NCBI GenBank assembly: GCA_043228905.1
Contig: JBHGNT010000018.1
Coordinates: 17,174,001 to 17,238,000 of the forward strand
Reading direction: 5' to 3'
Length of the DNA stretch: 64,000 nt
Source: Azolla caroliniana
Lineage: Eukaryota; Polypodiophyta
Shown piece after piece: positions 1 to 10,140 of this stretch; position 1 is the stretch's first letter, and each line of letters begins with the position of its first letter. Under the pieces are notes generated by a model that had not been told where the DNA came from, made no database searches, and saw only the letters and a list, made by a program, of their open reading frames with translations. Made by a program: the position numbers and the translations under genes.

Positions 1-1325
1 TGCCACAGCTCACCGGCAGTGTCGGATGCCACGTTCACTTCTTCCGGAAATAACCGGGCATTCATCAGGTACAACGTGTTTACCTTCCGGGCCCGAGCCA
101 CAATCAGGCTCCCTTTGCTGAACTTCATGACACCGTTCCGGATGCTACCCGTGTAGCCTTCATCATCTAGCTGACCGGCTGATATCAGGTTCAGACAAAC
201 TTCCGGAACGTGTCAGACATCCTTCAGCAGCAACTTGCATCCGGTTGGTGTTGTCAGCCACACGTCTCCCATGCCGACAATTCGGCATGTTCCTTCATTC
301 CCCATCCGGACACAGCCGTGATCACCGGCTGAATAGGATGAGAAGCATTTCCGGTCCGGGGTAAGGTGGAACGATGCTCCGGAGTCTACCACCCAGGTCA
401 TCTCGTCGCCGGCAAGGTTTATTTCACTCTCCTCGGTGATGAGCATCAACTCTTCTTCACTTGCCGCGATTGCTGTCGTTCCCTTCCGGTCCGGCTCCCT
501 CCGGTCTTTACCATTCCGGTCTTTACCGTTTTGGTCCGGGGTTTGCTTCGAATCAGTACCGTCGGTTTCCTTGTCTTTACGGAAATGCCGACAGTTCTTT
601 TGGAAGTGTCCCGGCTTGCCGCAATAGAAGCAAGTAGGCCTCCCCCTTGACTTTGACCGTGTCCCCGACTTCTCCCGGTTCTGGGGACTACGGTTTCTAT
701 GTCTTCCGCGTTCCGATTCGGTAAGGAGCGCTTTGGAGTCGGAGCTCGTATCTTTGTCTTTCCGACGCGCCTCCTCATCTAGCAAGCTCGACTTTACTCT
801 TGCTAGGGATAACCGTTTTCCTTCCGGCCCGGCGTTGCCCAAAGTGACAACCAACATCTCCCAGCTATCCGGGAGGGAACCGAGCAGGAGTAGCGCTAGT
901 ACCTCGTCGGCAAGAGGTACTTCCAATGACGTTGCCTGGTGGATCAGCCCCTGGAAGGCATTCATGTGCTCTGCCATACTGGAGCCATCTTGGTACCGGA
1001 GTCTTACTAGCTTCCGGAATACTGAAACCTGGTTAACAGCATTTTTGTTTTGGAACATTATGCCGATCTTCTCCTAGAGCTCATGAGCCTTGCTCTCTTC
1101 ATTGAAGTTGTTGTATAGGCTCATGTCGATGAAGCACCGTATGTACGCCGTTGTCTTCATGTGCATCACCTCCCATATCGCAGCGTCGATTTTGTCCGGT
1201 CTCTTGTCCCCGAACTGAACCGGCAGCCAGAGGTCTTTAACAACGAGCATGTCCCTCATCTTCGACTTCCATACTGAATAGTTGGAGCCGGTGAGCTTGA
1301 ACATGCCGCCAAATGATTCGTCCAT
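1..1325 (-). pseudogene. Copia-A gag and protease, broken, running off the window edge
   Basis: This is the 5' half of a Ty1/copia polyprotein. It begins at the ATG at 1325 (MDESFGGMFKLTGSNYSVW), followed by a UBN2-type gag, a CCHC zinc knuckle (CFYCGKPGHFQKNC, about 600-650) and the start of the aspartic protease (VVDSGASFHLT, about 350-380). Gag binds element RNA and forms particles; the protease would cleave the polyprotein. Lesions visible here are a TAG replacing a Trp codon near 1076 and a TGA at 213-215 within the protease. A close relative lies at 57504-58601 with the same domain order. The coding sequence should continue into integrase beyond base 1. Confidence 0.93.
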
Positions 1326-1341
1326 TTTCTGTGTCGATTTC

Positions 1342-1353
1342 GCTCTGATACCA
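1342..1353 (-). other. Copia-A primer binding site
   Basis: On the minus strand this reads TGGTATCAGAGC, complementary to the 3' end of initiator Met tRNA. It lies two bases from the LTR edge and 17 bases before the gag ATG, as expected for minus-strand priming of a copia element. Confidence 0.9.
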
Positions 1354-1355
1354 CT

Positions 1356-2021
1356 TGACGGGAACCCAACGTTCCTTATGCGCAACGCTCGGCCACAACC
1401 GAGATTCTTTTCATACACAGAAAACGGGAAGTAGAACACGACACAAAGAAGAGAAATGGTACACAGGAGGTTAACGTGGAAAACCCCAAACTAGGGGAAA
1501 AACCACGGCAGCCCATAGGCTGCAAACTGTCACTACGTATGAATGTACAAAACAGTGAGTACACGGAGGCAATGACCTCGGACTCACGATCTTCGCCACA
1601 GGTGGCGGTTACAACAGAGGCAACGACCTCGTCTCTCTCTCTCTCTCTGTGTACAGTTACGCACTCTCTCTTCTTCTTGCACCAACAAGGAAGAATAACA
1701 ACAACATCAGATAGTTTGCCCTAAGTCATATTTATACTAATATGACTTTTCGACTATTTACAAATATAGCCTCGATGGGCTCTCAGAAACATATTTACGA
1801 ATATGTCTCTTCCTCCGGTTCATACCGGGCCTGCACCATCCGGCTCTCCGTAGCCAGGTACTCCTCATCCGGTTCATACCGGGCCTACACCATCCGGCTC
1901 TCCGTAGCCGGGTACTCCTCATCCGGTTCATACCGGGCCTACACCATCCGGCTCTCCGTAGCCGGGTACTCATCCGGTTCATACCGGGCCTGCACCATCC
2001 GGAGGGACCTATTTCCCAACA
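1356..2021 (-). repeat. Copia-A LTR
   Basis: The LTR reads TGTTGGGAAAT to CCCGTCA on the minus strand, next to the primer site. It is homologous to the solo LTR at 6090-6871 (opposite orientation) and to the LTR at 58631-59256. The part nearest 2021 holds CCGG-rich tandem repeats; the other end holds the conserved block with CTCTCT tracts. The upstream side abuts a truncated copia pol fragment (2022-2510), giving a pol-LTR-gag order that suggests two elements joined at or near one LTR. Confidence 0.9.
1814..1999 (-). repeat. 54-bp tandem repeats in the LTR
   Basis: About 3.5 copies of a 54-bp unit containing CATCCGGCTCTCCGTAGCC and CCGGTTCATACCGGG. The same unit occurs about five times in the solo LTR at 6120-6400 and twice in the LTR at 59085-59200, so copy number varies between LTRs of one family. 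Position suggests the U3 promoter/enhancer region. Confidence 0.85.
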
Positions 2022-2510
2022 GAAACAACTCCCCCTGCATAAGTGATGACATATCTGGAAGTAGACCGGCTGGTATCCGCATTAGCCGACATATCTGAAT
2101 CTGTGAATCTGTCAAGTTCGGGATTACCGGAGCCGAATTGGAGGCATATACTCGAGGTGCCTTTTAGATACCGGAGTATCCACTTGACCGCATTCCAGTG
2201 CTCTTTTTTGAGATTGCTCATGAACCGGCTCACCACTTCGACTGCATATTCAATATCCGGTCGGGTACATACCATCGCGTACATCAAGCTTCCGACAACA
2301 GAGGCATATGGAATCTTCATCATATCCGTCTTCTCCACCTTTGTCCTCGGGCTTTATTTTCCGGATAGCTTGCAGTTTGCCAGAAGTGTCGATCCGACCA
2401 GTTTTGCCTTCGATATATTGAACCGTTGAAGCACCTTTGTCACATACTTCTCCTGTGACAACCACAACAGCTTCTTCGACCGGTCCCGGTGTGAAAATCA
2501 CCTAAGACAT
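2022..2510 (-). pseudogene. Copia pol fragment (RT end to RNase H), truncated
   Basis: Minus-strand reading gives the copia motif IPYASVVGSLMYAMVCTRPD, then WILRYLKGTSS and SGYVMTYAGG-like residues, which mark the end of reverse transcriptase and the start of RNase H. The frame ends abruptly at the LTR at 2021, so the rest of RNase H is missing. A frameshift near 2250-2340 splits it. It matches the corresponding part of the polyprotein at 54972-57419. Confidence 0.88.
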
Positions 2511-2789
2511 ACGAAATAAAGTGTCAATCATATAAAACAATAATAGTGAATATACTAATTCTAAGTAAGTTTAATATCTTAGTACAAAAGACGAAGATCT
2601 TGAAGAGATGTACTTTACTACATAAAAAACAGACATCTAAGTGTCAACTTATGTGGGTAAGAAGTTGCAAAAGAAAGAGAGAAAATTGTGAGATATTCCA
2701 CATAGACAGGACGGATAAGGCTCTCACCATATATAGGGTGGATCAAAAGTTATTATCTTTGTGTCTATGTGTGGAGCATAGAGAGTTCA
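2511..2789. other. AT-rich spacer, no gene seen
   Basis: No recognisable coding, RNA or repeat family. It is AT-rich sequence between a copia fragment and a SINE-like block, and short open frames here resemble nothing I know. Confidence 0.5.
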
Positions 2790-3100
2790 AGGTAACTTGA
2801 ACTAAAAGTGGAGGTGGCCTAGCCACTCGTAAAGGTTTTGGCCAACCAAAACGGAACTGGACGGTAACTAGCGATCGGCATCCGATGGAACTAGCGAGGG
2901 GGTGGCGGAGCCGGTGATCTGGTGGTATCGGCATCCGACCGGCGGCGAGGCGGCAGCCACCGGTATCCGGCGAACCGACGTCTAGATAAATAAATATATA
3001 AATATATATACATATACAAGGAGGGCAAGTAAGGATTCGAACCTTGCACCTCCAAGTTAGGAGTCAATTGGCTTACCACTAAGCCAAGATATTTAGTTGA
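2790..3100 (-). repeat. SINE-like sequence with tRNA-derived head
   Basis: On the minus strand, 3090-3018 reads like a tRNA-derived polymerase III promoter: an A-box-like GGCTTAGTGGTAAGCC (complement of 3070-3086) and a B box GGTTCGAATCC (complement of 3033-3043). The spacing of about 30 bases is right for a tRNA-related SINE. The downstream body (about 2790-2990) is GC-rich and unlike its surroundings. It also abuts the truncated gypsy-A LTR. No clear target duplication was found, so its ends are uncertain. Confidence 0.55.
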
Positions 3101-3196
3101 AATTATATTTCTATCATTGTACTTTTACATGTAAATTCTTATGCATGAGAGCTAAAATGAGTGACATGGTTATCATGCACCACATGTAAGACACGA

Positions 3197-3519
3197 GCGA
3201 TCGGCGTCCCATACCACCGTCGTGGCGTCGAGTCGTACCTGGTGCTGGCGTGCTCGCTACAAGAGTTGACCCACCACAAGAACAGAGTCTCGACAAAGTC
3301 AAAAGATGATGAAATGAGGGTAGATAGGCCTCTTATTTATAGCGATACCCAAGGCCCCTAGGCAAGTTCACACTTGGCCTAATGGGTTGTCTCAATCCCG
3401 AGGATTAAAAGTAATCCTCCCCTTCTTTACACTCTCATTTAACCCTCACACTTATCCACGTGTATAGAATACTACGGTAAATTCTCACCACAGGATATTA
3501 TATGGTCATGCCCGTAACA
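3197..3519 (-). repeat. Gypsy-A 3' LTR, truncated
   Basis: This is homologous to 22440-22767 over about 320 bp, from GATCGGCGTCCCATACCA to CATGCCCGTAACA. The last 130 or so bases of the LTR (element orientation) are missing, replaced by unrelated sequence at 3100-3196. The minus-strand start is TGTTACGGGCATGACC. Confidence 0.9.
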
Positions 3520-4204
3520 TACTCCCCCTCTTTAAAACATTGCACTCTTGCAATGGAAAGTTAGGGAAGTTAGTTCTGAAAGTATTTTCGCGTTCCCATG
3601 TGGCATCTTTTATTGATTTATCCATCCATTTTATTTTAAATTCTCGCATTTCTTTAGTACGTAATTTTTTTGTTTTAACATCGAGAATTCTTTTTGGTAC
3701 ATGTGGTTTAGAAGATAATTCTTCAGAGGGAGTTTCAGTTGTAACTATATTGTCGCCAAAACCTAGAAGTTCTTTTAGACGACTCACAAGAAAAACTGGA
3801 TGAATTTCAACACCATCGGGAAGAGCAAGACGATAGGCTGATGACCTAATGCATTTGAGGACTATAAAAGGTGCACAAAACCGTGGGGCCAACTTAGCGC
3901 ACTTACCCTTAGACAATGTCTTAGAATTGTGAGGTACATGTAAAAATACCTTCTGTCCAAGGTTGAATACACGAGGTTGCCTATGATGATCGACATAGAA
4001 ACGCGCTCTATCTTGAGTTGTTTTTATATTATCTCGTGCAATATGCAACATATCTTGCATATCTCGAAGAAAGTTTTGCGTACTTCGCAACTCATCATGA
4101 TGTATATTAACATCAATCGGGGCTCGTGGTTGAAAACCATACATCAGCATAAAAGGACTATATCCCATCGATGTATGCTTGGAGCTGTTATAAGCAAACT
4201 CCAA
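3506..4204 (-). pseudogene. Gypsy-A integrase C-terminus with chromodomain
   Basis: This minus-strand frame encodes the end of a Ty3/gypsy integrase: FAYNSSKHTSMGYSPFMLMYG, then the GPY/F-like region (LAPRFCAPFIVLK), then IHPVFLVSRLKE. It ends with a chromodomain-like segment (RILDVKTKKL through IKWMDKSIKDATWERE). In chromoviruses this domain directs integration to chromatin. The upstream integrase core is damaged (see 4205-5645). The frame runs past the LTR start at 3519. Confidence 0.9.
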
Positions 4205-5645
4205 AATTGGGAGATAACGTTCCCATTTTGTTGGTTTTGCACCAACGTATGCTCAAAGCATGTCCTCAATAATTTGATTTACTCGTTCTATCCGTCCATC
4301 GGATTGAGGATGATCCGTGGAGCTCATGCTCAATGTAGTATTCCAGGGTGCCCTGCTGAGGGTGCATCATGGTATTAAAAAAGAATTCTATTTTTGACCT
4401 TAGGAAAATCTGGAACACAAACCTTCCCATTAGGGTAGAGCAGACCGTTAGTAATGTTGAAGTATTCCTTCGAGGATGTGGTGATGTCTGTTCCAGACTC
4501 AACTCTTGCCCAATATTTCAAAAAATAACTGTCATCAGGTTACTTTCCTCGAAGGTGATCATAAAGATCTGATGTTATTTCAGTGAAGCTAAGCATGTTA
4601 ACTTCACGGATGCGACTTAGTGCATTAGCGACAATGTTCATGGAACTTTTACGATATCCTATGGAAAAATCAAAGTCCTGGATGAGATCAGCCCATCGTG
4701 CCTTACGACCTTTCAGGTCTTGTTGGTCACAAAAATATTTCAAGGACTCGTGGTCCGTAGTTACCACAAAGCGATTTCCATAAAGATAATGGCGCCATGT
4801 TTTGAGCGCATGTATAACTAAAAATAATTCCTTTTCTTGAACGGTATACCGACATTGAGTAGAATCAAGTTTCTTACTCTCGAATGCTATTGGTTTACCA
4901 TCTTGATATAGGATAACACCTATAGCATAATCGCTTGCATCGGTTTCAACCTCAAAAGGTTTTGAAGGATCGGGTAAAAGAAGTGAAGGAGCCTTTCACA
5001 CCAGGTCCTTGAGTTCCTTAAAGGTGAGGTCTAGTGTAGCATTCCAGACAATAGGTTTTGTAGACTTACGCGTTTGACCTTTTAGAAGATCAGTAAACGG
5101 CGTTATCAATTGGGAGTAATTACGAAGGGATTTTTGCAAAAACCTGACAAAACTAAGGAATGCTCCAACTTCTCGAATATTCCAAAGAGTGGGCCAAAGC
5201 TTGATTTTCTTGATGCGAGAAGGATCAATTTCAACTCCTCATTCGGTTATGAGATGTCCAAGATAAGTAATTGATTTCTTGAAGAACTCACATTTTGAGA
5301 TCTTCGCATAAAACTGTTTCTTACGCAATGTTTGTAAAACAAAGTAGACATGTTTAACATGTTCTTGTAATGTACGACTATAAACTAAAATATCATCCAA
5401 GAAAATAACGACAAAGTTTCCAAGTTGTTCTCGGAAAATGTCATTCATTTCTTGTTGAAATGTAGCCGAAAGCATTGGTCAAACCAAAAGGCATAACCAA
5501 AAACTCATAATGGCCATAGCGTGTACGAAATGCCGTTTTAGGATCATCGTCCTCACTTATACATATTTGATGGTAGCTAGTACGGAGATCAAGTTTCGTA
5601 AATTACCGAGCTCCTTGGAGACGGTCAATTAGATCATCAGCCCGG
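4205..5645 (-). pseudogene. Gypsy-A reverse transcriptase, RNase H and damaged integrase
   Basis: Read on the minus strand from 5645, this contains the RT catalytic motif FLDDILVYS (about 5385-5410) and the RT thumb. RNase H follows (VETDASDYAIG; FVVTTDHESLKYF at about 4740-4767), then the integrase zinc-binding start (LYPNGKVCVPDFPKV, then YHDAPSAGHPG, about 4350-4470). The integrase core between that point and a degenerate QTERVNQ-like motif near 4290 appears deleted, removing the two catalytic aspartates. Several frameshifts and stops are present. At 5645 the frame is interrupted by Ty3-C and resumes at 18935. Confidence 0.88.
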
Positions 5646-6028
5646 TGTCGTGAAGAAAATCGACCATAGGTGGAATCGGAGAAAAAGGGGCATGAACCGG
5701 CTCTTACATGGGTGGACGCGAGAATTGATATTTTGTACATAATTCATAATTAGGTCGGTTGATGTAAATACTAGGTAGTACACATCTATTAGGGAATTTG
5801 TGCGTATCTCTATCGAAAGGGACAGGGAATAAAGCGATTGGACTAAGGAAGAAGGGTCTCCCTTTGGCGAACTATTTAAGGAGAGAGAGAAGGAAGAAAA
5901 GGGATCGCGCATTGGTGAGGACGAAGTGCTGCTGTAGAACCGAGGGTCGAGCTCTCTCTCCTCCGATCGTCGTTCTCTGCGGGTGTTGGGAGTTCGTTGC
6001 CTCTGCTTCGTGGACAGCCCGTGTGCTT
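5646..6028 (+). repeat. Ty3-C 5' LTR, truncated
   Basis: About 380 bp here are closely similar to 18269-18655, including CATGAACCGGCTCTTACATG and the TATTTAAGGAG promoter-like site near 5873. Homology stops at CCGTGTGCTTCCA. The rest of the LTR, the primer site and the start of the internal region are missing. Confidence 0.88.
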
Positions 6029-6089
6029 CCAGTAAGGCTCTCGACAGGGAAAAGGTGGGTCCCCTATTGGAGACGGACAAAGGCCTCAT

Positions 6090-6871
6090 TGTTGGGAGAC
6101 ATGTCCCTCCGGATGGGAAGGGAGAAACGGTAGGAGGAGTACCCGGCTACGGAGAGCCGGATGATACAGGCCCAGTGTAAACCGGATGAGTACCCGGCTA
6201 CAGAGAGCCGGATGATACAAGCCCAGTGTGAACCGGATGAGTAGTACCCGACTACGGAGAGCCGGATGGTGCAGGCCCGGTGTGAACCGGATGAGTAGTA
6301 CCCGGCTACGGAGAGCCGGATGGTGCAGGCCCGGAGTGAACCGGATGAGGAGTACCCAGCTACGGAGAGCCGGATGGTGCAGACCCGGTATGAACCGGAG
6401 GAAGAGACATATTCGTAAATATGTTTCTGAGAGGCCATCGTGGCTATACTTGTAAATAGCCGAAAAGTTATATTAGTATAAATATGACTTAGGGCAAACT
6501 AATATGGTTGTTTTTTTTTTTCTTGTTGGTGCAAGAAGAAGAGAGTGCATGTAATAGTGTACAGAGAGAGAGAGAGAGAATGAGGTCGTTACCTTTGTTG
6601 TAACCGCCGCCTGTGGCGAAGAGCGTGAGTCCGAGGTCGTTGCCTCCAAGAACTCACTGTTTTTTTTTGTACATTCATACATAGTGACAGTTTGCAGCCT
6701 GTGGGCTGCCGTGGTTTTTCCCCTAGTTTGGGGTTTTCCACGTAAACCTCCTGTGTAGTCTGTGTGTATCTTCCTCTCCTTTTGTATCGTGTTCTATTTC
6801 CCGTCTTCTGTGTAGAAAAGTATCTCGGTTGTGGCCGAGCGTTGCGCATAAGGAGCTAGGAGTTCCCGTCA
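6090..6871 (+). mobile_element. Copia solo LTR with CTCAT target duplication
   Basis: A complete copia-family LTR (TGTTGGGAGAC to TTCCCGTCA, 782 bp) in plus orientation, flanked by CTCAT at 6085-6089 and 6872-6876. No internal element sequence is present, so this is the product of LTR-LTR recombination after insertion into Ty3-C. It carries about five copies of the 51-57-bp CCGG-rich repeat at 6135-6400 and a CT/GA-rich tract near 6560. Confidence 0.95.
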
Positions 6872-6876
6872 CTCAT

Positions 6877-8548
6877 GACAGACTGGGCCATGGTAAAACG
6901 GGTCTGCAGCCGTTTCGACAGACGGTGCGAGTGGAGCGACGAAAGCTCGTCGGAGTCAGGACCGGTCCCGGCAAGGAGGCTCGAGGAGCCGGTATCGGTG
7001 CCAGCCGGTAGGAAGGAAGAGACCCGAATTTGGCTGGAGTCAGGGTCAGCATCGAACAACGTGGTCAAAGGCCCATCCGGAGGAGCTGACATAGATGGTG
7101 CGCAACCTGCAGATCGCACAGGCCCGGAGAGACAACGGCGAACAACCTCGCGACCGTAGGCCGCCGGCTGGGCAGCGGTGCATGTGGTGTGACGCGATCG
7201 GTCACATTCGAAAGGATTGCGCGGATTTCGCCGACGCACTCAGGACCAACGTGGTGTACTCTGGAACGGGCGGGTGCACGCGAGCGAGACCCGGAGAGCC
7301 CTAGAACTAAATACGAGGCGTGGCGGAATGAAGAGGTTGATGGACGAGGCCGCGGCACGGCATGTAGAAGCCGTTAACTACTCAGCGACGACGGGAATTC
7401 AGGTCGGGGGTGATGAGACCCGGAAGGCGAAGGACTCTGGATTCTGGCCGCTAGTGCTAGAAGGCCTCTCCGGAGTTCGGCTAAAGAAGGAAGAGGCAGA
7501 CCGCGTGGAACAACGGGTCCAGGAGGTCACTGGATGGGACGATCCGGTCGAAGAGAAAACGGGCTTCGTAGAAGCCGCTTGCCAGAACTACGAGGTTCTA
7601 GTGGAAGACAAATGGGCAGGAAAGGCCGGAGGGGTCGGTCCCCTGTAGAGGTACGAGAACCGGTTCAGACCGAAACCGACCAGTGCCGGCAACCCAGGCG
7701 CGCCGGATGGGAAGAAGCAAGCAGGGTTTCGGTTGAGCACCGAAATCGAGAGAGCAACAGACCTATGGAAGGTCCTTGAATAGCGGATCCTCGACAGGAA
7801 AGTGGAGTTGTCGTTGTAGGAGGTGCTGGGAATCGCCAAGAGGGATTTCCATGACTCCATCGTAGACTTGGTGAAGCGGAAGAGGCTCTCAACGGAGCCG
7901 GAACCGGAGAAGCTGGTGGAGGTGCGGACTACGCACTTAGAAGACACGGCCCGAGAAGACGAGTTGGCGGAAAGCTATCAAGGCGTGGGGCCGCGGTAGT
8001 CTGGACGTACCGGAAGAACCCCACACATGTATGGTAGGTAGGAAGTTTTGGTTCTCCGAAAACGGAGGTTGTACTATAGCCGGCGTCAGCGGCCGGGAGA
8101 GGAAGTGAGCAAAGGAGCGGCTCAGGGGATGTGGAGTCCTCTCCCCCAACGAAGAAATCAGCGGCGCCGTGGAGGCGGTCTCTTTTGACAACACCTTGGG
8201 CGAGTAGCGAAAGGTGATCGGTGAAGACCTTAGAGAAGACTGGACCGTTCCGGTTAGTTCGATGGGAATGTATGAAGTCATCGCGGACTTTAGGGAAAGA
8301 ATCGGGTCGGATCGGACGGCCCACGTGGATACAAAGTACAAGACTGTGGACCGGAAGGTGAAGCCAGTCGCGACACCCTTACCAGAGGGAAACGAGGAGC
8401 GGATAAAAGGGGTCGCGTCAGACCCAAGTTTACGGAATCCGGCTGGCATAGGGCACCGGTTCACCGACATAACGCTACGGGAGCTCAAGGTCGGTGGGGG
8501 TGGCTTTCTACTACCGGCGGAGGAGGACAGGTTTCGGAGAATGCTCGG
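6877..8548 (+). pseudogene. Ty3-C gag to start of pol, frameshifted
   Basis: GC-rich coding remnant. A CCHC zinc knuckle (CMWCDAIGHIRKDC, about 7179-7220) identifies a nucleocapsid. Open segments at 7217-7648 and 8214-8548 carry charged Gag- and protease-like sequence but no single frame survives. The last residues before the insertion (EEDRFRRMLG) continue directly into the pol frame at 15480. Confidence 0.8.
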
Positions 8549-8565
8549 CCCGGGGGCTCCACTAT
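8549..8565 (+). repeat. Left terminal inverted repeat of the AT-rich element
   Basis: CCCGGGGGCTCCACTAT directly follows the target copy ATGCTCGG. It matches the complement of 15463-15479 at 15 of 17 positions. Confidence 0.82.
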
Positions 8566-9690
8566 ATATAAAGAGGTTATATCACAAGTGTTCACGACAT
8601 CTTTTATAAACCCCTTATACGTATGTTTTTTGCTATTTTAGATACCCTTCTATAAAAAATTGGTTAATAAAAATACCCCTTAGTGTCAATATATACTTTG
8701 AAAACAACTCATTTTAAATGCCCTTACATAGAAAACACATGTATGTTTTATACATGTGTGTATATATAAACATATTGTGTAGTATTGCATGTGCTCATAT
8801 GTATGTATTGTATTACATGTATGTATTATATTGTATTCCATGTTTATTTACTTATGTATTGTATTGTATGTGTTGTATATCTTAGATGTATGGCATCTGT
8901 GTATGTATCTATGTGTTATGCATATGCAACATCTAAAGTTAATGGATGTAGTTTGTTCCTACTCTGACTTATCCCATTATGGGTAGGGAATTACTCTTTT
9001 AGAATCGAGTCTTGACATTGCCTAACGATTTATTGTATAATACAAGTGCTTTAAAGATAATTAAATCAAGATAGATAATGCAAAAACCTAACGTATATAA
9101 TTGACAATAGATTTCCTCATACTTAGTATATACTCATGGTGAACCTCCCCATAAACTTATTGCAAGGTATGATTAATTGTCTCTTTTGACAACCTTTCAA
9201 TTACATGCTTACCAACATGATGAAGGGCAAATAGGTGCTATAAAGTTTTCATCTATCCTTGCAGCAATATAGGATTGATATTTCAAAATGTGTTCTACAT
9301 CTTCCGACATTGGATGAACCCAATTGTGGTACCAAAACAAAGTTAATATGAAGACTCTGAGGACTCTGAGCAATATGTGGAACATAATCTTCTTTGTGGC
9401 AAAGTCTGTTTTAGATCTTCAGATATATTTGATGAGCCCAATGGTTGATTCCAACAATAACTCATCTAAAGAGTCTAAGAATTTTGAACATGTGGAAAAA
9501 ACTTTTTCACACATTTGTTTTGGAGACATTTTGCTTCTATGCTTGAAGCTGCTCACTCGTTGTTGATGATGTCATATATACTTTCTCTAGTAGTAATATG
9601 TGAACTTTAGGATTGTAACATTCCTTCTGTATATCATTGTTCATAATCAAACAAAGCAAACATTTGGACAAATCAACAATCCCTTTTTTC
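8566..9690. other. AT-rich left arm, no gene seen
   Basis: Subterminal ATACCCTT-type motifs lie at about 8607, 8640, 8675 and 8720, followed by a short TATG-rich patch (8740-8930). The rest is low-complexity AT-rich sequence without a recognisable gene. Confidence 0.5.
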
Positions 9691-9692
9691 TT

Positions 9693-10140
9693 TTAAAAAA
9701 TAACTGCTAACAAATCAGGCTCTTCTTTACTTAAAAATGGCAACTTGTAAGGGCACATCAAGTCATTAGGCTTCACATCTGAGTGTCTCCACAATAACTT
9801 ATGTATGGTTTGATCTGGCATCTCAAACCTTAGTATCGATGCCACTACTTTTCTGGTTTTGGGCATCGATACATTCAGTTTTCCAAGATCCATTGATGGA
9901 GGACTGCAAGATAGAAGATTGGAGTTATCCATGTTATTGTATACACATACTTGTGAAATTTTAAATATGCAAAAAAATTCTTACTAAAGCAATTAAAATA
10001 GCCTAACAATACTTGTTATAAATGGCAATGTGGTTTGATGGAGTATGACAAATGCCATGTTTTGCATGTCTAATGGGATCGCTCTTGTCAACAAAGATTT
10101 TGTGCTTAGGATTGGAGACATATCCACACTTTGGAAACCC
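9693..10140 (-). other. Possible captured host exons (unrecognised)
   Basis: On the minus strand, 10140-10020 reads GFPKCGYVSNPKHKIFVD and on to HIAIYNK, followed by a GT. An acceptor-like CTTCTATCTTGCAG precedes 9906, after which a frame runs PPSMDLGKLNVSMPKTRKV and ends with TAA at 9693. This pattern of two open stretches with plausible splice sites resembles a gene fragment carried by the element. I do not recognise the protein, and a chance arrangement is possible. Confidence 0.3.

Noticed and set aside
3018-3090. Functional tRNA gene
   Set aside because: A and B boxes are present but the arms do not form a convincing cloverleaf, and a GC-rich SINE-like body follows.
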